From Parietaria judaica (Eukaryota; Streptophyta; Magnoliopsida; Rosales; Urticaceae), in the NCBI GenBank assembly GCA_954871525.1, contig OX940863.1:44812501-44876500 (forward strand): a stretch of DNA of 64,000 bases, read 5' to 3'. Below, in pieces: positions 47,501-62,500 of the stretch; position 1 is the first letter of the stretch, and every line of letters begins with the position of its first letter. Under the pieces are notes generated by a model, which did no database searches, was not told the DNA's origin, and saw nothing but the letters and a program-made list of their open reading frames with translations. Position numbers and translations under genes: made by a program.

Positions 47501-50500
47501 GTTAAAAATTGGTTTTCTTGCGATAGCAAATACGATCCGTTCTTGACGAAATTTGAGTTGCTAGACTTTCGTTAGGGTGGTATTGTTATAAATTGGTTTA
47601 GTTTTGGCATTAAATTTTTTTGGAGCTCTCTTTAAACCCAGTTTCAACAATTAATGCGTGCTCCAAAAAAAAACTGAGTGTTTTTTCCATTTTACGCGAA
47701 AGAACCCTAATTAAACGATATTTTTAACAAAAATTGAACTTCCAAATGCTAAATAATGTGTAATTGTATCACATTTACTTATTTTAATCCCTAAATAGCG
47801 AAGCACTATCTCGTAGTTTCTATATGAAGCCGTTAATGGGTTAAAATCTTTACGGAAAACTGTTAAAAATTGGTTTTCTTGCGAGAGCAAATACGATCCG
47901 TTCTTGACGAAATTTGAGTTGCTAGACTTTCGTTAGGGTGGTATTGTTATAAATTGGTTTAGTTTTGGCATTAAATTTTTTTGGAGCTCTCTTTAAACCC
48001 AGTTTCAACAATTAATGCGTGCTCCAAAAAAAAACTGAGTCTTTTTTCCATTTTACGCGAAAGAGCCCTAATTAAACGATATTTTAACCAAAAATTGAAC
48101 TTCCAAATGCTAAATAATGTGTAATTGTATCACATTTACTTATTTTAATCCCTAAATAGCGAAGCACTATCTCGTAGTTTCTATATGAAGCCGTTAATGG
48201 GTTAAAATCTTTATGGAAAACTGTTAAAAATTGGTTTTCTTGCGAGAGCAAATACGATCCGTTCTTGACGAAATTTGAGTTGCTAGACTTTCGTTAGGGT
48301 GGTATTGTTGTAAATTGGTTTAGTTTTGGCATTAAATTTTTTTGGAGCTCTCTTTAAACCCAGTTTCAACAATTAATGCGTGCTCCAAAAAAAAACTGAG
48401 TCTTTTTTCCATTTTACGCGAAAGAGCCCTAATTAAACGATATTTTAAACAAAAATTGAACTTCCAAATGCTAAATAATGTGTAATTGTATCACATTTAC
48501 TTATTTTAATCCCTAAATAGCGAAGCACTATCTCGTAGTTTCTATATGAAGCCGTTAATGGGTTAAAATCTTTACGGAAAACTGTTAAAAATTGGTTTTC
48601 TTGCGATAGCAAATACGATCCGTTCTTGACGAAATTTGAGTTGCTAGACTTTCGTTAGGGTGGTATTGTTATAAATTGGTTTAGTTTTGGCATTAAATTT
48701 TTTTGGAGCTCTCTTTAAACCCAGTTTCAACAATTAATGCGTGCTCCAAAAAAAAACTGAGTGTTTTTTCCATTTTACGCGAAAGAACCCTAATTAAACG
48801 ATATTTTAAACAAAAATTGAACTTCCAAATGCTAAATAATGTGTAATTGTATCACATTTACTTATTTTAATCCCTAAATAGCGAAGCACTATCTCGTAGT
48901 TTCTATATGAAGCCGTTAATGGGTTAAAATCTTTACGGAAAACTGTTAAAAATTGGTTTTCTTGCGAGAGCAAATACGATCCGTTCTTGACGAAATTTGA
49001 GTTGCTAGACTTTCGTTAGGGTTTGTATTGTTATAAATTGGTTTAGTTTTGGCATTAAATTTTTTTGGAGCTCTCTTTAAACCCAGTTTCAACAATTAAT
49101 GCGTGCTCCAAAAAAAAACTGAGTCTTTTTTTCCATTTTACGCGAAAGAGCCCTAATTAAACGATATTTTAAACAAAAATTGAACTTCCAAATGCTAAAT
49201 AATGTGTAATTGTATCACATTTACTTATTTTAATCCCTAAATAGCGAAGCACTATCTCGTAGTTTCTATATGAAGCCGTTAATGGGTTAAAATCTTTACC
49301 GAAAAGTGTTAAAAATTGGTTTTCTTGCGAGAGCAAATACGATCCATTCTTGACGAAATTTGAGTTGCTAGACTTTCGTTAGGGTGGTATTGTTGTAAAT
49401 TGGTTTAGTTTTGGCATTAAATTTTTTTGAAGCTCTCTTTAAACCCAGTTTCAACAATTAATGCGTGCTCCAAAAAAAACTGAGTCTTTTTTCCATTTTA
49501 CGCGAAAGAACCCTTATTAAACGAATTTTTAAACAAAAATTGAACTTCCAAATGCTAAATAATGTGTAATTGTATCACATTTACTTATTTTAATCCCTAA
49601 ATAGCGAAGCACTATCTCGTAGTTTCTATATGAAGCCGTTAATGGGTTAAAATCTTTACGGAAAACTGTTAAAAATTGGTTTTCTTGCGATAGCAAATAC
49701 GATCCGTTCTTGACGAAATTTGAGTTGCTAGACTTTCGTTAGGGTGGTATTGTTATAAATTGGTTTAGTTTTGGCATTAAATTTTTTTGGAGCTCTCTTT
49801 AAACCCAGTTTCAACAATTAATGCGTGCTCCAAAAAAAAACAGAGTGTTTTTTCCATTTTACGCGAAAGAACCCTAATTAAACGATATTTTAAACAAAAA
49901 TTGAACTTCCAAATGCTAAATAATGTGTAATTGTATCACATTTACTTATTTTAATCCCTAAATAGCGAAGCACTAACTCGTAGTTTCTATATGAAGCCGT
50001 TAATGGGTTAAAATCTTTACGGAAAACTGTTAAAAATTGGTTTTCTTGCGAGAGCAAATACGATCCGTTCTTGATGAAATTTGAGATGCTAGACTTTCGT
50101 TAGGGTGGTATTGTTGTAAATTGGTTTAGTTTTGGCATTAAATTTTTTTGGAGCTCTCTTTAAACCCAGTTTCAACAATTAATGCGTGCTAAAAAAAAAC
50201 TGAGTCTTTTTTCCATTTTACGCGAAAGAACCCTTATTAAACGAATTTTAAACAAAAATTGAACTTCCAAATGCTAAATAATGTGTAATTGTATCACATT
50301 TACTTATTTTAATCCCTAAATAGCGAAGCACTATCTCGTAGTTTCTATATGAAGCCGTTAATGGGTTAAAATCTTTACCGAAAAGTGTTAAAAATTGGTT
50401 TTCTTGCGAGAGCAAATACGATCCGTTCTTGACGAAATTTGAGTTGCTAGACTTTCGTTAGGGTTTGTATTGTTATAAATTGGTTTAGTTTTGGCATTAA

Positions 50501-53500
50501 ATTTTTTTGGAGCTCTCTTTAAACCCAGTTTCAAAAATTAATGCGTGCTCCAAAAAAAAACTGAGTCTTTTTTCCATTTTACGCGAAAGAGCCCTAATTA
50601 AACGATATTTTAAACAAAAATTGAACTTCCAAATGCTAAATAATGTGTAATTGTATCACATTTACTTATTTTAATCCCTAAATAGCAAAGCACTATCTCG
50701 TAGTTTCTATATGAAGCCGTTAATGGGTTAAAATCTTTACCGAAAAGTGTTAAAAATTGGTTTTCTTGCGAGAGCAAATACGATCCATTCTTGACGAAAT
50801 TTGAGTTGCTAGACTTTCGTTAGGGTGGTATTGTTGTAAATTGGTTTAGTTTTGGCATTAAATTTTTTTGAAGCTCTCTTTAAACCCAGTTTCAACAATT
50901 AATGCGTGCTCCAAAAAAAACTGAGTCTTTTTTCCATTTTACGCGAAAGAACCCTTATTAAACGAATTTTTAAACAAAAATTGAACTTCCAAATGCTAAA
51001 TAATGTGTAATTGTATCACATTTACTTATTTTAATCCCTAAATAGCGAAGCACTATCTCGTAGTTTCTATATGAAGCCGTTAATGGGTTAAAATCTTTAC
51101 GGAAAACTGTTAAAAATTGGTTTTCTTGCGATAGCAAATACGATCCGTTCTTGACGAAATTTGAGTTGCTAGACTTTCGTTAGGGTGGTATTGTTATAAA
51201 TTGGTTTAGTTTTGGCATTAAATTTTTTTGGAGCTCTCTTTAAACCCAGTTTCAACAATTAATGCGTGCTCCAAAAAAAAACAGAGTGTTTTTTCCATTT
51301 TACGCGAAAGAACCCTAATTAAACGATATTTTAAACAAAAATTGAACTTCCAAATGCTAAATAATGTGTAATTGTATCACATTTACTTATTTTAATCCCT
51401 AAATAGCGAAGCACTAACTCGTAGTTTCTATATGAAGCCGTTAATGGGTTAAAATCTTTACGGAAAACTGTTAAAAATTGGTTTTCTTGCGAGAGCAAAT
51501 ACGATCCGTTCTTGATGAAATTTGAGTTGCTAGACTTTCGTTAGGGTGGTATTGTTGTAAATTGGTTTAGTTTTGGCATTAAATTTTTTTGGAGCTCTCT
51601 TTAAACCCAGTTTCAACAATTAATGCGTGCTAAAAAAAAACTGAGTCTTTTTTCCATTTTACGCGAAAGAACCCTTATTAAACGAATTTTAAACAAAAAT
51701 TGAACTTCCAAATGCTAAATAATGTGTAATTGTATCACATTTACTTATTTTAATCCCTAAATAGCGAAGCACTAACTCGTAGTTTCTATATGAAGCCGTT
51801 AATGGGTTAAAATCTTTACCGAAAAGTGTTAAAAATTGGTTTTCTTGCGAGAGCAAATACGATCCGTTCTTGACGAAATTTGAGTTGCTAGACTTTCGTT
51901 AGGGTTTGTATTGTTATAAATTGGTTTAGTTTTGGCATTAAATTTTTTTGGAGCTCTCTTTAAACCCAGTTTCAAAAATTAATGCGTGCTCCAAAAAAAA
52001 ACTGAGTCTTTTTTCCATTTTACGCGAAAGAGCCCTAATTAAACGATATTTTAAACAAAAATTGAACTTCCAAATGCTAAATAATGTGTAATTGTATCAC
52101 ATTTACTTATTTTAATCCCTAAATAGCAAAGCACTATCTCGTAGTTTCTATATGAAGCCGTTAATGGGTTAAAATCTTTACCGAAAAGTGTTAAAAATTG
52201 GTTTTCTTGCGAGAGCAAATACGATCCATTCTTGACGAAATTTGAGTTGCTAGACTTTCGTTAGGGTGGTATTGTTGTAAATTGGTTTAGTTTTGGCATT
52301 AAATTTTTTTGAAGCTCTCTTTAAACCCAGTTTCAACAATTAATGCGTGCTCCAAAAAAAACTGAGTCTTTTTTCCATTTTACGCGAAAGAACCCTTATT
52401 AAACGAATTTTTAAACAAAAATTGAACTTCCAAATGCTAAATAATGTGTAATTGTATCACATTTACTTATTTTAATCCCTAAATAGCGAAGCACTATCTC
52501 GTAGTTTCTATATGAAGCCGTTAATGGGTTAAAATCTTTACGGAAAACTGTTAAAAATTGGTTTTCTTGCGATAGCAAATACGATCCGTTCTTGACGAAA
52601 TTTGAGTTGCTAGACTTTCGTTAGGGTGGTATTGTTATAAATTGGTTTAGTTTTGGCATTAAATTTTTTTGGAGCTCTCTTTAAACCCAGTTTCAACAAT
52701 TAATGCGTGCTCCAAAAAAAAACTGAGTGTTTTTTCCATTTTACGCGAAAGAACCCTAATTAAACGATATTTTAAACAAAAATTGAACTTCCAAATGCTA
52801 AATAATGTGTAATTGTATCACATTTACTTATTTTAATCCCTAAATAGCGAAGCACTATCTCGTAGTTTCTATATGAAGCCGTTAATGGGTTAAAATCTTT
52901 ACGAAAAACTGTTAAAAATTGGTTTTCTTGCGAGAGCAAATACGATCCGTTCTTGACGAAATTTGAGTTGCTAGACTTTCGTTAGGGTTTGTATTGTTAT
53001 AAATTGGTTTAGTTTTGGCATTAAATTTTTTTGGAGCTCTCTTTAAACCCAGTTTCAACAATTAATGCGTGCTCCAAAAAAAAACCGAGTCTTTTTTCCA
53101 TTTTACGCGAAAGAGCCCTAATTAAACGATATTTTAAACAAAAATTGAACTTCAAAATGCTAAATAATGTGTAATTGTATCACATTTACTTATTTTAATC
53201 CCTAAATAGCGAAGCACTATCTCGTAGTTTCTATATGAATCCGTTAATGGGTTAAAATCTTTACCGAAAAGTGTTAAAAATTGGTTTTCTTGCGAGAGCA
53301 AATACGATCCATTCTTGACGAAATTTGAGTTGCTAGACTTTCGTTAGGGTGGTATTGTTGTAAATTGGTTTAGTTTTGGCATTAAATTTTTTTGAAGCTC
53401 TCTTTAAACCCAGTTTCAACAATTAATGCGTGCTCCAAAAAAAACTGAGTCTTTTTTCCATTTTACGCGAAAGAACCCTTATTAAACGAATTTTTAAACA

Positions 53501-56500
53501 AAAATTGAACTTCCAAATGCTAAATAATGTGTAATTGTATCACATTTACTTATTTTAATCCCTAAATAGCGAAGCACTATCTCGTAGTTTCTATATGAAG
53601 CCGTTAATGGGTTAAAATCTTTACGGAAAACTGTTAAAAATTGGTTTTCTTGCGATAGCAAATACGATCCGTTCTTGACGAAATTTGAGTTGCTAGACTT
53701 TCGTTAGGGTGGTATTGTTATAAATTGGTTTAGTTTTGGCATTAAATTTTTTTGGAGCTCTCTTTAAACCCAGTTTCAACAATTAATGCGTGCTCCAAAA
53801 AAAAACTGAGTGTTTTTTCCATTTTACGCGAAAGAACCCTAATTAAACGATATTTTAAACAAAAATTGAACTTCCAAATGCTAAATAATGTGTAATTGTA
53901 TCACATTTACTTATTTTAATCCCTAAATAGCGAAGCACTATCTCGTAGTTTCTATATGAAGCCGTTAATGGGTTAAAATCTTTACGGAAAACTGTTAAAA
54001 ATTGGTTTTCTTGCGAGAGCAAATACGATCCGTTCTTGACGAAATTTGAGTTGCTAGACTTTCGTTAGGGTGGTATTGTTATAAATTGGTTTAGTTTTGG
54101 CATTAATTTTTTTTGGAGCTCTCTTTAAACCCAGTTTCAACAATTAATGCGTGCTCCAAAAAAAAACTGAGTCTTTTTTCCATTTTACGCGAAAGAGCCC
54201 TAATTAAACGATATTTTAACCAAAAATTGAACTTCCAAATGCTAAATAATGTGTAATTGTATCACATTTACTTATTTTAATCCCTAAATAGCGAAGCACT
54301 ATCTCGTAGTTTCTATATGAAGCCGTTAATGGGTTAAAATCTTTACGGAAAACTGTTAAAAATTGGTTTTCTTGCGAGAGCAAATACGATCCGTTCTTGA
54401 CAAAATTTGAGTTGCTAGACTTTCGTTAGGGTGGTATTGTTGTAAATTGGTTTAGTTTTGGCATTAAATTTTTTTGGAGCTCTCTTTAAACCCAGTTTCA
54501 ACAATTAATGCGTGCTCCAAAAAAAAACTGAGTCTTTTTTCCATTTTACGCGAAAGAGCCCTAATTAAACGATATTTTAAACAAAAATTGAACTTCCAAA
54601 TGCTAAATAATGTGTAATTGTATCACATTTACTTATTTTAATCCCTAAATAGCGAAGCACTATCTCGTAGTTTCTATATGAAGCCGTTAATGGGTTAAAA
54701 TCTTTACCGAAAAGTGTTAAAAATTTGTTTTCTTGCGAGAGCAAATACGATCCGTTCTTGACGAAATTTGAGTTGCTAGACTTTCGTTAGGGTGGTATTG
54801 TTGTAAATTGGTTTAGTTTTGGCATTAAATTTTTTTGAAGCTCTCTTTAAACCCAGTTTCAACAATTAATGCGTGCTCCAAAAAAAACTGAGTCTTTTTT
54901 CCATTTTACGCGAAAGAACCCTTATTAAACGAATTTTTAAACAAAAATTGAACTTCCAAATGCTAAATAATGTGTAATTGTATCACATTTACTTATTTTA
55001 ATCCCTAAATAGCGAAGCACTATCTCGTAGTTTCTATATGAAGCCGTTAATGGGTTAAAATCTTTACGGAAAACTGTTAAAAATTGGTTTTCTTGCGATA
55101 GCAAATACGATCCGTTCTTGACGAAATTTGAGTTGCTAGACTTTCGTTAGGGTGGTATTGTTATAAATTGGTTTAGTTTTGGCATTAAATTTTTTTGGAG
55201 CTCTCTTTAAACCCAGTTTCAACAATTAATGCGTGCTCCAAAAAAAAACAGAGTGTTTTTTCCATTTTACGCGAAAGAACCCTAATTAAACGATATTTTA
55301 AACAAAAATTGAACTTCCAAATGCTAAATAATGTGTAATTGTATCACATTTACTTATTTTAATCCCTAAATAGCGAAGCACTAACTCGTAGTTTCTATAT
55401 GAAGCCGTTAATGGGTTAAAATCTTTACGGAAAACTGTTAAAAATTGGTTTTCTTGCGAGAGCAAATACGATCCGTTCTTGATGAAATTTGAGTTGCTAG
55501 ACTTTCGTTAGGGTGGTATTGTTGTAAATTGGTTTAGTTTTGGCATTAAATTTTTTTGGAGCTCTCTTTAAACCCAGTTTCAACAATTAATGCGTGCTAA
55601 AAAAAAACTGAGTCTTTTTTCCATTTTACGCGAAAGAACCCTTATTAAACGAATTTTAAACAAAAATTGAACTTCCAAATGCCAAATAATGTGTAATTGT
55701 ATCACATTTACTTATTTTAATCCCTAAATAGCGAAGCACTATCTCGTAGTTTCTATATGAAGCCGTTAATGGGTTAAAATCTTTACCGAAAAGTGTTAAA
55801 AAATGGTTTTCTTGCGAGAGCAAATACGATCTGTTCTTGACGAAATTTGAGTTGCTAGACTTTCTTTAGGGTTTGTATTGTTATAAATTGGTTTAGTTTT
55901 GGCATTAAATTTTTTTGGAGCTCTCTTTAAACCCAGTTTCAACAATTAATGCGTGCTCCAAAAAAAAACTGAGTCTTTTTTCCATTTTACGCGAAAGAGC
56001 CCTAATTAACTGATATTTTAAACAAAAATTGAACTTCCAAATGCTAAATAATGTGTAATTGTATCACATTTACTTATTTTAATCCCTAAATAGCGAAGCA
56101 CTATCTCGTAGTTTCTATATGAAGCCGTTAATGGGTTAAAATTTTTACCGAAAAGTGTTAAAAATTGGTTTTCTTGCGAGAGCAAATACGATCCGTTCTT
56201 GACGAAATTTGAGTTGATAGACTTTCGTTAGGGTGGTATTGTTGTAAATTGGTTTAGTTTTGGCATTAAATTTTTTTGAAGCTCTCTTTAAACCCAGTTT
56301 CAACAATTAATGCGTGCTCCAAAAAAAACTGAGTCTTTTTTCCATTTTACGCGAAAGAACCCTTATTAAACGAATTTTTAAACAAAAATTGAACTTCCAA
56401 ATGCTAAATAATGTGTAATTGTATCACATTTACTTATTTTAATCCCTAAATAGCGAAGCACTATCTCGTAGTTTCTATATGAAGCCGTTAATGGGTTAAA

Positions 56501-59500
56501 ATCTTTACGGAAAACTGTTAAAAATTGGTTTTCTTGCGATAGCAAATACGATCCGTTCTTGACGAAATTTGAGTTGCTAGACTTTCGTTAGGGTGGTATT
56601 GTTATAAATTGGTTTAGTTTTGGCATTAAATTTTTTTGGAGCTCTCTTTAAACCCAGTTTCAACAATTAATGCGTGCTCCAAAAAAAAAACTGAGTGTTT
56701 TTTCCATTTTACGCGAAAGAACCCTAATTAAACGATATTTTAAACAAAAATTGAACTTCCAAATGCTAAATAATGTGTAATTGTATCACATTTACTTATT
56801 TTAATCCCTAAATAGCGAAGCACTATCTCGTAGTTTCTATATGAAGCCGTTAATGGGTTAAAATATTTACGGAAAACTGTTAAAAATTGGTTTTCTTGCG
56901 AGAGCAAATACGATCCGTTCTTGACGAAATTTGAGTTGCTAGACTTTCGTTAGGGTGGTATTGTTATAAATTGGTTTAGTTTTGGCATTAAATTTTTTTC
57001 GAGCTATCTTTAAACCCAGTTTCAACAATTAATGCGTGCTCCAAAAAAAACTTAGTCTTTTTTCCATTTTACGCGAAAGAGCCCTAATTAAACGATATTT
57101 TAAACAAAAATTGAACTTCCAAATGCTAAATAATGTGTAATTGTATCACATTTACTTATTTTAATCCCTAAATAGCGAAGCACTATCTCGTAGTTTCTAT
57201 ATGAAGCCGTTAATGGGTTAAAATCTTTACCGAAAAGTGTTAAAAATTGGTTTTCTTGCGAGAGCAAATACGATCCGTTCTTGACGAAATTTGAGTTGCT
57301 AGACTTTCGTTAGGGTGGTATTGTTGTAAATTGGTTTAGTTTTGGCATTAAATTTTTTTGGAGCTCTCTTTACACCCAGTTTCAACAATTAATGCGTGCT
57401 CCAAAAAAAACTGAGTGTTTTTTTCCATTTTACGCGAAAGAACCCTAATTAAACGATATTTTAAACAAAAATTGAACTTCCAAATGCTAAATAATGTGTA
57501 ATTGTATCACATTTACTTATTTTAATCCCTAAATAGCGAAGCACTATCTCGTAGTTTCTATATGAAGCCGTTAATGGGTTAAAATCTTTACGGAAAACTG
57601 TTAAAAATTGGTTTTCTTGCGAGAGCAAATACGATCCGTTCTTGATGAAATTTGAGTTGCTAGACTTTCGTTAGGGTGGTATTGTTGTAAATTGGTTTAG
57701 TTTTGGCATTAAATTTTTTTGAAGCTCTCTTTAAACCCAGTTTCAACAATTAATGCGTGCTCCAAAAAAAACTGAGTCTTTTTTCCATTTTACGCGAAAG
57801 AACCCTTATTAAACGAATTTTTAAACAAAAATTGAACTTCCAAATGCTAAATAATGTGTAATTGTATCACATTTACTTATTTTAATCCCTAAATAGCGAA
57901 GCACTATCTCGTAGTTTCTATATGAAGCCGTTAATGGGTTAAAATCTTTACGGAAAACTGTTAAAAATTGGTTTTCTTGCGATAGCAAATACGATCCGTT
58001 CTTGACGAAATTTGAGTTGCTAGACTTTCGTTAGGGTGGTATTGTTATAAATTGGTTTAGTTTTGGCATTAAATTTTTTTGGAGCTCTCTTTAAACCCAG
58101 TTTCAACAATTAATGCGTGCTCCAAAAAAAAACTGAGTGTTTTTTCCATTTTACGCGAAAGAACCCTAATTAAACGATATTTTAAACAAAAATTGAACTT
58201 CCAAATGCTAAATAATGTGTAATTGTATCACATTTACTTATTTTAATCCCTAAATAGCGAAGCACTATCTCGTAGTTTCTATATGAAGCCGTTAATGGGT
58301 TAAAATCTTTACGGAAAACTGTTAAAAATTGGTTTTCTTGCGAGAGCAAATACGATCCGTTCTTGACGAAATTTGAGTTGCTAGACTTTCGTTAGGGTGG
58401 TATTGTTATAAATTGGTTTAGTTTTGGCATTAAACTTTTTTCGAGCTCTCTTTAAACCCAGTTTTAACAATTAATGCGTGCTCCAAAAAAAACTGAGTCT
58501 TTTTTCCATTTTACGCGAAAGAGCCCTAATTAAACGATATTTTAAACAAAAATTGAACTTCCAAATGCTAAATAATGTGTAATTGTATCACATTTACTTA
58601 TTTTAATCCCTAAATAGCGAAGCACTATCTCGTAGTTTCTATATGAAGCCGTTAATGGGTTAAAATCTTTACGGAAAACTGTTAAAAATTGGTTTTCTTG
58701 CGAGAGCAAATACGATCCGTTCTTGACGAAATTTGAGTTGCTAGACTTTCGTTAGGGTGGTATTGTTATAAATTGGTTTAGTTTTGGCATTAAATTTTTT
58801 TCGAGCTCTCTTTAAACCCAGTTTCAACAATTAATGCGTGCTCCAAAAAAAAACAGAGTGTTTTTTCCATTTTACGCGAAAGAACCCTAATTAAACGATA
58901 TTTTAAACAAAAATTGAACTTCCAAATGCTAAATAATGTGTAATTGTATCACATTTACTTATTTTAATCCCTAAATAGCGAAGCACTATCTCGTAGTTTC
59001 TATATGAAGCCGTTAATGGGTTAAAATCTTTACGGAAAACTGTTAAAAATTGGTTTTCTTGCGATAGCAAATACGATCCGTTCTTGACGAAATTTGAGTT
59101 GCTAGACTTTCGTTAGGGTGGTATTGTTATAAATTGGTTTAGTTTTGGCATTAAATTTTTTTGGAGCTCTCTTTAAACCCAGTTTCAACAATTAATGCGT
59201 GCTCCAAAAAAAAAACTGAGTGTTTTTTCCATTTTACGCGAAAGAACCCTAATTAAACAATATTTTAAACAAAAATTGAACTTCCAAATGCTAAATAATG
59301 TGTAATTGTATCACATTTACTTATTTTAATCCCTAAATAGCGAAGCACTATCTCGTAGTTTCTATATGAAGCCGTTAATGGGTTAAAATCTTTACGGAAA
59401 ACTGTTAAAAATTGGTTTTCTTGCGAGAGCAAATACGATCCGTTCTTGACGAAATTTGAGTTGCTAGACTTTCGTTAGGGTGGTATTGTTATAAATTGGT

Positions 59501-62500
59501 TTAGTTTTGGCATTAAATTTTTTTCGAGCTCTCTTTAAACCCAGTTTCAACAATTAATGCGTGCTCCAAAAAAAACTGAGTCTTTTTTCCATTTTACGCG
59601 AAAGAGCCCTAATTAAACGATATTTTAAACAAAAATTGAACTTCCAAATGCTAAATAATGTGTAATTGTATCACATTTACTTATTTTAATCCCTAAATAG
59701 CGAAGCACTATCTCGTAGTTTCTATATGAAGCCGTTAATGGGTTAAAATCTTTACCGAAAAGTGTTAAAAATTGGTTTTCTTGCGAGAGCAAATACGATC
59801 CGTTCTTGACGAAATTTGAGTTGCTAGACTTTCGTTAGGGTGGTATTGTTGTAAATTGGTTTAGTTTTGGCATTAAATTTTTTTGAAGCTCTCTTTAAAC
59901 CTAGTTTCAACAATTAATGCGTGCTCCAAAAAAAACTGAGTCTTTTTTCCATTTTACGCGAAAGAACCCTTATTAAACGAATTTTTAAACAAAAATTGAA
60001 CTTCCAAATGCTAAATAATGTGTAATTGTATCACATTTACTTATTTTAATCCCTAAATAGCGAAGCACTATCTCGTTGTTTCTATATGAAGCCGTTAATG
60101 GGTTAAAATCTTTACGGAAAACTGTTAAAAATTGGTTTTCTTGCGATAGCAAATACGATCCGTTCTTGACGAAATTTGAGTTGCTAGACTTTCGTTAGGG
60201 TGGTATTGTTATAAATTGGTTTAGTTTTGGCATTAAATTTTTTTGGAGCTCTCTTTAAACCCAGTTTCAACAATTAATGCGTGCTCCAAAAAAAAACAGA
60301 GTGTTTTTTCCATTTTACGCGAAAGAACCCTAATTAAACGATATTTTAAACAAAAATTGAACTTCCAAATGCTAAATAATGCGTAATTGTATCACATTTA
60401 CTTATTTTAATCCCTAAATAGCGAAGCACTAACTCGTAGTTTCTATATGAAGCCGTTAATGGGTTAAAATCTTTACGGAAAACTGTTAAAAATTGGTTTT
60501 CTTGCGAGAGCAAATACGATCCGTTCTTGATGAAATTTGAGTTGCTAGACTTTCGTTAGGGTGGTATTGTTGTAAATTGGTTTAGTTTTGGCATTAAATT
60601 TTTTTGGAGCTCTCTTTAAACCCAGTTTCAACAATTATTGCGTGCTAAAAAAAAACTGAGTCTTTTTTCCATTTTACGCGAAAGAACCCTTATTAAACGA
60701 ATTTTAAACAAAAATTGAACTTCCAAATGCTAAATAATGTGTAATTGTATCACATTTACTTATTTTAATCCCTAAATAGCGAAGCACTATCTCGTAGTTT
60801 CTATATGAAGCCGTTAATGGGTTAAAATCTTTACCGAAAAGTGTTAAAAATTGGTTTTCTTGCGAGAGCAAATACGATCCGTTCTTGACGAAATTTGAGT
60901 TGCTAGACTTTCGTTAGGGTTTGTATTGTTATAAATTGGTTTAGTTTTGGCATTAAATTTTTTTGGAGCTCTCTTTAAACCCAGTTTCAACAATTAATGC
61001 GTGCTCCAAAAAAAAACTGAGTCTTTTTTCCATTTTACGCGAAAGAGCCCTAATTAAACGATATTTTAAACAAAAATTGAACTTCCAAATGCTAAATAAT
61101 GTGTAATTGTATCACATTTACTTATTTTAATCCCTAAATAGCGAAGCACTATCTCGTAGTTTCTATATGAAGCCGTTAATGGGTTAAAATCTTTACCGAA
61201 AAATGTTAAAAATTGGTTTTCTTGCGAGAGCAAATACGATCCGTTCTTGACGAAATTTGAGTTGCTAGACTTTCGTTAGGGTGGTATTGTTGTAAATTGG
61301 TTTAGTTTTGGCATTAAATTTTTTTGAAGCTCTCTTTAAACCCAGTTTCAACAATTAATGCGTGCTCCAAAAAAAACTGAGTCTTTTTTCCATTTTACGC
61401 GAAAGAACCCTTATTAAACGAATTTTTAAACAAAAATTGAACTTCCAAATGCTAAATAATGTGTAATTGTATCACATTTACTTATTTTAATCCCTAAATA
61501 GCGAAGCACTATCTCGTAGTTTCTATATGAAGCCGTTAATGGGTTAAAATCTTTACGGAAAACTGTTAAAAATTGGTTTTCTTGCGATAGCAAATACGAT
61601 CCGTTCTTAACGAAATTTGAGTTGCTAGACTTTCGTTAGGGTGGTATTGTTATAAATTGGTTTAGTTTTGGCATTAAATTTTTTTGGAGCTCTCTTTAAA
61701 CCCAGTTTGAACAATTAATGCGTGCTCCAAAAAAAAACAGAGTGTTTTTTCCATTTTACGCGAAAGAACCCTAATTAAACGATATTTTAAACAAAAATTG
61801 AACTTCCAAATGCTAAATAATGTGTAATTGTATCACATTTACTTATTTTAATCCCTAAATAGCGAAGCACTAACTCGTAGTTTCTATATGAAGCCGTTAA
61901 TGGGTTAAAATCTTTACGGAAAACTGTTAAAAATTGGTTTTCTTGCGAGAGCAAATACGATCCGTTCTTGATGAAATTTGAGTTGCTAGACTTTCGTTAG
62001 GGTGGTATTGTTGTAAATTGGTTTAGTTTTGGCATTAAATTTTTTTGGAGCTCTCTTTAAACCCAGTTTCAACAATTAATGCGTGCTAAAAAAAACTGAG
62101 TCTTTTTTCCATTTTACGCGAAAGAACCCTTATTAAACGAATTTTAAACAAAAATTGAACTTCCAAATGCTAAATAATGTGTAATTGTATCACATTTACT
62201 TATTTTAATCCCTAAATAGCGAAGCACTATCTCGTAGTTTCTATATGAAGCCGTTAATGGGTTAAAATCTTTACCGAAAAGTGTTAAAAATTGGTTTTCT
62301 TGCGAGAGCAAATACGATCCGTTCTTGACGAAATTTGAGTTGCTAGACTTTCGTTAGGGTTTGTATTGTTATAAATTGGTTTAGTTTTGGCATTAAATTT
62401 TTTTGGAGCTCTCTTTAAACCCAGTTTCAACAATTAATGCGTGCTCCAAAAAAAAACTGAGTCTTTTTTCCATTTTACGCGAAAGAGCCCTAATTAAACG